In this document: one piece after another, positions 60,768-64,000 of the stretch
Layout of the letters: every line of letters begins with the position of its first letter
Numbering within the stretch: position 1 is the first letter of the stretch
Origin: Cladochytrium replicatum
Lineage: Eukaryota; Chytridiomycota; Chytridiomycetes; Cladochytriales; Cladochytriaceae
NCBI GenBank assembly: GCA_025526935.1
Contig: JAHLKD010000078.1
Coordinates: forward strand, 186,001 to 250,000
Direction of reading: 5' to 3'
Length of the DNA: 64,000 nt
The notes under the pieces: generated by a model
What the model was told of the DNA's origin: nothing
The model's input: only the letters and a program-made list of their open reading frames with translations
The model's database searches: none
Translations under genes and position numbers: made by a program

Positions 60768-63283
60768 TCATGAAAGCCCATAAGCCTCCAACCGTTTCTT
60801 GCTGATCCCTCCTTTCTCCTCCTCCTTCTCCTTAGCCGCATTCACCGCACCCTCCGTCCCGCTGCTCTTCTTCTTCTTCCTCTTCTTCTTGTCCGCCCCC
60901 TCATCCTCTCCTTCCTCCTCCTCCGCCTCCGCCTGAACCTCCTCAGCCCGCGAAAGCAATCCCTCCCACTCCTCCTGCATCCGCTTCTTGAACTCCTCCA
61001 CCCTCTTCCTCCGTTTCCGATTCGAAAGTCGTCTCCGGTCACGCTCGACCTGCTCGACGCGTCGGTAGGGCGCGAGGGTCTTGAGGGAGACCAGCTCGTT
61101 GAGCTCGGTGTCGTCGGGAGCGAGGAGGATGTCGGTTCCGGAGAGTCCGAAGCTCTCGGGAGATACTTCGCGGTAGCGGAATCGTGGGCCTTTGGCAAGT
61201 TTCTTGGTGTCGAGGGAAGCTGGGGAAAGGAAGTCATTAGCATCCCGACTTCCCGGAGTGAGAGAGAGAGGGGATTGGAACTTACTCTTCTTTGAAACTT
61301 TTGGTGGTGGTGCAGGGGTATCTTCTGGAAAATCTGCGATTTCGATAACCTCGTCGCCTCCCCACGCCTCCTCTCCGTTGACTGGATATTCTGCATCTTC
61401 ACCAACCAAATCACCGATCTCAATATCATCATCAAACTCGGGCTTCTTGCTCGGATCCTGAAAGCACATTTTTTCCAACCTCAAAATCGTTGCAATCGTG
61501 TACCAGTTTTGGAAACTCACCTCAGAGCCATAGTAATCGTCTCCAAACGCAGCAGCCATCGCCTTCTCGTACCCGCCTTCATCGAACTCGTCGTCACCAA
61601 GAACCTCCGCAAGCACCCCACCAGCAATGTCGTCCTCGCCCTCGACACCGGCGTTGGCCTGAATCTTCCGTAATCGTTCAAGGACCTCGAGACGTCTGAG
61701 CTCCATGAGCCTCTCGACTTCCTCCCGCTCGCGTTCTTCAGCCTCCTTCTTCCTCTGCTCGCGAGCTTCGCGTGCGAGCTTACGTTTATCCGAAGTTGCG
61801 CGAACGGAGTCTGGAATGTTGCGGGCATAGGTGACCAGTTCGGTTGCACCCCTTCATTAAAATCAGACGATTTAAATGTGTGGTTGTGGAGAAAAGCAAA
61901 GAAAAACTTACTCTTCTTCGAATCGGTGTCTTACAATCTTCTCTTCGAATTCTCGCTCGCGTTCCACAGCCTGCGCGAGCTCGAACGCCTCCGCATCGTC
62001 AAAGTTGTCTTCGTCGTCGTGATGGTTAGCTACGATCTCGTCGTATGATGGGATTTTGTCGCGGGGTTTCTCCATCCAGCCTCGGTTAAGAATATAACTG
62101 AAACGGATCAGTCAGAAGAATATAAAAGCGGAACATGAATATGGCCATACTCGAGCAAGAAGGCCTCATCGGGATCTTCAGATAGTGGTGGTCGGGCAGG
62201 CTCGTCACCTGTTTTTCCCTTCTTTCGTTTCTGATCCTTTCGCTTTCCGTCGGTGGATTCTCCTTCGGCCGCGTACTTTTTCCAGTTCAGAATTCCCTCT
62301 GCTCCTTCCTGAAAAAGAATCTCAGATATCCGAGCAGTGCTCAAGGTAACTGTTCGCCTCCTTACTGCGGCCATGCTTTCGAGCAAAAAGTTTCGGTAAG
62401 CCTCCTCCTGGTCTTCGACCTCCTTTTCCGTCCTTTCCCGCACCGTCAAGAAATCACCTTCATCTTTATCATCATCAAGAGCCGCCCTCTATTCTTTTTT
62501 ATGAACAGGTAACATTTCAACCATCAAAATCATCGTACCTTCAGCTCGTCCTTCCATCTTGTGTCATCTCCCGCATTCTTCCCTCTCGGTCCATCGTCAT
62601 CGTCAGAGTCGGAATGAACGGCTCCGTCTTCTTCAAAGTCTTTCACTTTCTTGAGAAGTGCCTGACGCTTCACCTCTCCAATGGTCATTGGCTTCTTTTC
62701 ATGCTCCTTCTTCGAACGGATCTTCCTCTCCCACTCCTGCCTTGCCTTTTCGATCTCCTCCTCTGCGATTTTAACCATATCAATAACCCACTTTTCATGA
62801 ATTACTTATGTAAACAGTACCATTGAAGAACGTTCGGTTGGGATCATAGACCTCTGATTTGCCCTCCCTGATCTTGATCCACGTCCGTACAATCGCGGCG
62901 TCGATGGCGGGTGTTACAAGTGCACCATCCTCGTCCTCCTCTTCGTCTTCCTCGTCCTCAAACTCATCGTCACCGCCTTCCAGCTTCTTCTTTGCAAGGT
63001 CTGCCCCGTACTTGTGCGTCACTACGACAACGTGTCAGAGAATTGCAAGCAGCATTCCTCCCACATATGTAGTATTCTCACGGTCATTCAACTCCTCGTT
63101 TCGTTTTCTTGTTTCAAACTTTTCAGCGTAGGCTTCGTTGATGGTGAAACCGAGATCCCCATCGCCATCGTCGTTGTTTTCTTCGAGAGAGAAGAATGAT
63201 TTGCTTGAGGTTGTGTCTGCTGCATCGACAGAGCTAGCAGCACCAGTCAGTGTAACATGCGATGATTTCTTCTTTCTGGGCAT
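60768..63283 (-). CDS. KRI1: KRI1, ribosome-assembly protein
   Basis: Nine exons (63283-63082, 63021-62821, 62762-62539, 62488-62366, 62308-62151, 62097-61912, 61851-61521, 61457-61286, 61219-60768) give 682 residues; an ATG at 63292 would add three. Kri1-type blocks are FTINEAYAEKFETRKRNEEL and THKYGADLAKKK near the start, FLTVRERTEKEVEDQEEAYR, LLDYILNRGWMEKP across a splice, and FRYREVSPESFGLSGTDILL near the end. Acidic stretches (EDEEDEEEDEDGA) and lysine-rich runs (KKKRKKKK) are typical of nucleolar proteins. In yeast Kri1 binds Krr1 and is needed for 40S assembly and pre-rRNA processing. The gene is intron-rich like its neighbours. Confidence 0.93.
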
Positions 63284-63609
63284 TTGTGACAAGTTTTGCG
63301 CAGTGTGGCTTGAACGTTGAAAGTGTTGAATAGAAAAGCACCTTCTATCTGTGCGTTTCGTTTTTATGTGCTGGTGGATCTGGAGCGAGAAGCGACATCT
63401 GATGAATGCCGGAAGAAGGAATCCTCATAGGAATGACTCGGGTGAACACTGTGTGTCAGTAAATATGGGTGCAAACAATTCCATCGATGGACACGGAGTG
63501 CTGTCTGCATGCTGTGTGGGCTATTTCTGTGTGATTAAGCAGCCAGCATCATTTCTTGTGTGTTTCTGCTCCTTGTGTCTCTCAGATGTAAAATTCTTCT
63601 CTCCCGTCC

Positions 63610-63616
63610 TATAAAA
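63610..63616 (+). promoter_or_regulatory. TATA box of the gene at the window end
   Basis: TATAAAA in CCTATAAAAACCCG, about 250 bases before the first good start codon at 63861. Confidence 0.4.
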
Positions 63617-63860
63617 ACCCGCCTCTTCCCCCGTGTGTCCTTGCCCGGACCTCTTCCCAAACCCAAAACCACCACCCGCCGTTGAACTATCGCGAAAACC
63701 TCGTCTGCCTCTTAACAGTCGCCTATCAAGGTTTTTGTCGCTTATTTCAGCCGGATTCCGCTCATCCAACACTACCATCAACCCCACCGCCTCGTCTACG
63801 ACCCCCTCGCTCATCGTCAAGTTATCTGCAGAAAAAGGATCCCGGGCCAAGAGTTCGGAT

Positions 63861-64000
63861 ATGTCTGACTCGGCTTTCCCCGCCGCCTCTCGGGTGTCTG
63901 CGCTTCAGTTTCCTCGAAGCTCTCCCTCGGTAACGGTTCCACCGGCCGCTTCTTCGCTTCGTGCGATGATGATCGCACCCGCGTCCGACAGCTCCTTCCT
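63861..64000 (+). CDS. 5' end of an unidentified gene, cut by the window
   Basis: From ATG 63861 (MSDSAFPAASRVSALQFPRS) the frame stays open to the window end and is rich in S, P and A. A TATAAAA lies at 63610. The protein cannot be identified from this piece, and a splice donor may lie near 63929 (GTAACG). The gene continues beyond 64000. Confidence 0.35.
   Translation, partial: MSDSAFPAASRVSALQFPRSSPSVTVPPAASSLRAMMIAPASDSSF

Overview
The window reads as nuclear DNA of a flagellated, chytrid-like fungus. Genes are compact, lie on both strands and carry many short spliceosomal introns of about 50-75 nt (GT...AG, one GC...AG). Fungal families are present (Zn2Cys6 regulator, ERG24, KRI1, HET domain). 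A single-exon protein built of tandem repeats around a double tryptophan (WWKSSGLELKW-like) is of a kind I associate with Chytriomycetaceae. RPAP3 with its C-terminal domain also fits a lineage that keeps a cilium. I rebuilt most genes exon by exon from splice sites, so many spans are longer than any single open frame.

Layout. 0.1-9 kb (all minus): HET-domain protein, Zn2Cys6 regulator, and a plasma-membrane-type Ca2+-ATPase with two calmodulin-binding-like motifs. 9-15.4 kb: transposon graveyard. A decayed Ty1/copia pol is split by nested insertions, including a compact LTR retrotransposon with two LTRs that I read as identical and a 5-bp target duplication, and a decayed PIF/Harbinger-like pair. 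15.4-31 kb: PP2A B'' subunit, GSK-3 copy 1, a seven-pass membrane protein, an alpha/beta hydrolase, an END3-like EH protein divergent from a coiled-coil protein, and a C2H2 regulator. 31-36.6 kb: GPI-anchored chitinase-like protein with a lost catalytic motif, the double-tryptophan repeat protein, an OMS1-like methyltransferase and an unknown protein. 37-49.6 kb: cyclin-like protein, GSK-3 copy 2 (same exon structure as copy 1), a decayed Sel1-repeat gene, eIF5A, a triose-phosphate/nucleotide-sugar type transporter, an unusual A-B-A'-B repeat, and NUDCD1. 49.6-53.3 kb is gene-poor. 53.3-64 kb: ERG24, RPAP3 divergent from a five-exon TIM8, an M20 carboxypeptidase, KRI1, and the 5' end of a gene running off the window.

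The genes do not form a pathway. Most are housekeeping genes (Ca2+ export, sterol synthesis, translation, ribosome assembly, mitochondrial import, R2TP chaperone, GSK-3 and PP2A signalling) mixed with lineage-specific ones. The most interesting signals are the tandem calmodulin motifs, the inactive-looking GH18 protein, the HET gene in a chytrid-like genome, the GSK-3 duplication, and the fold-back repeat at 46.9-47.5 kb.
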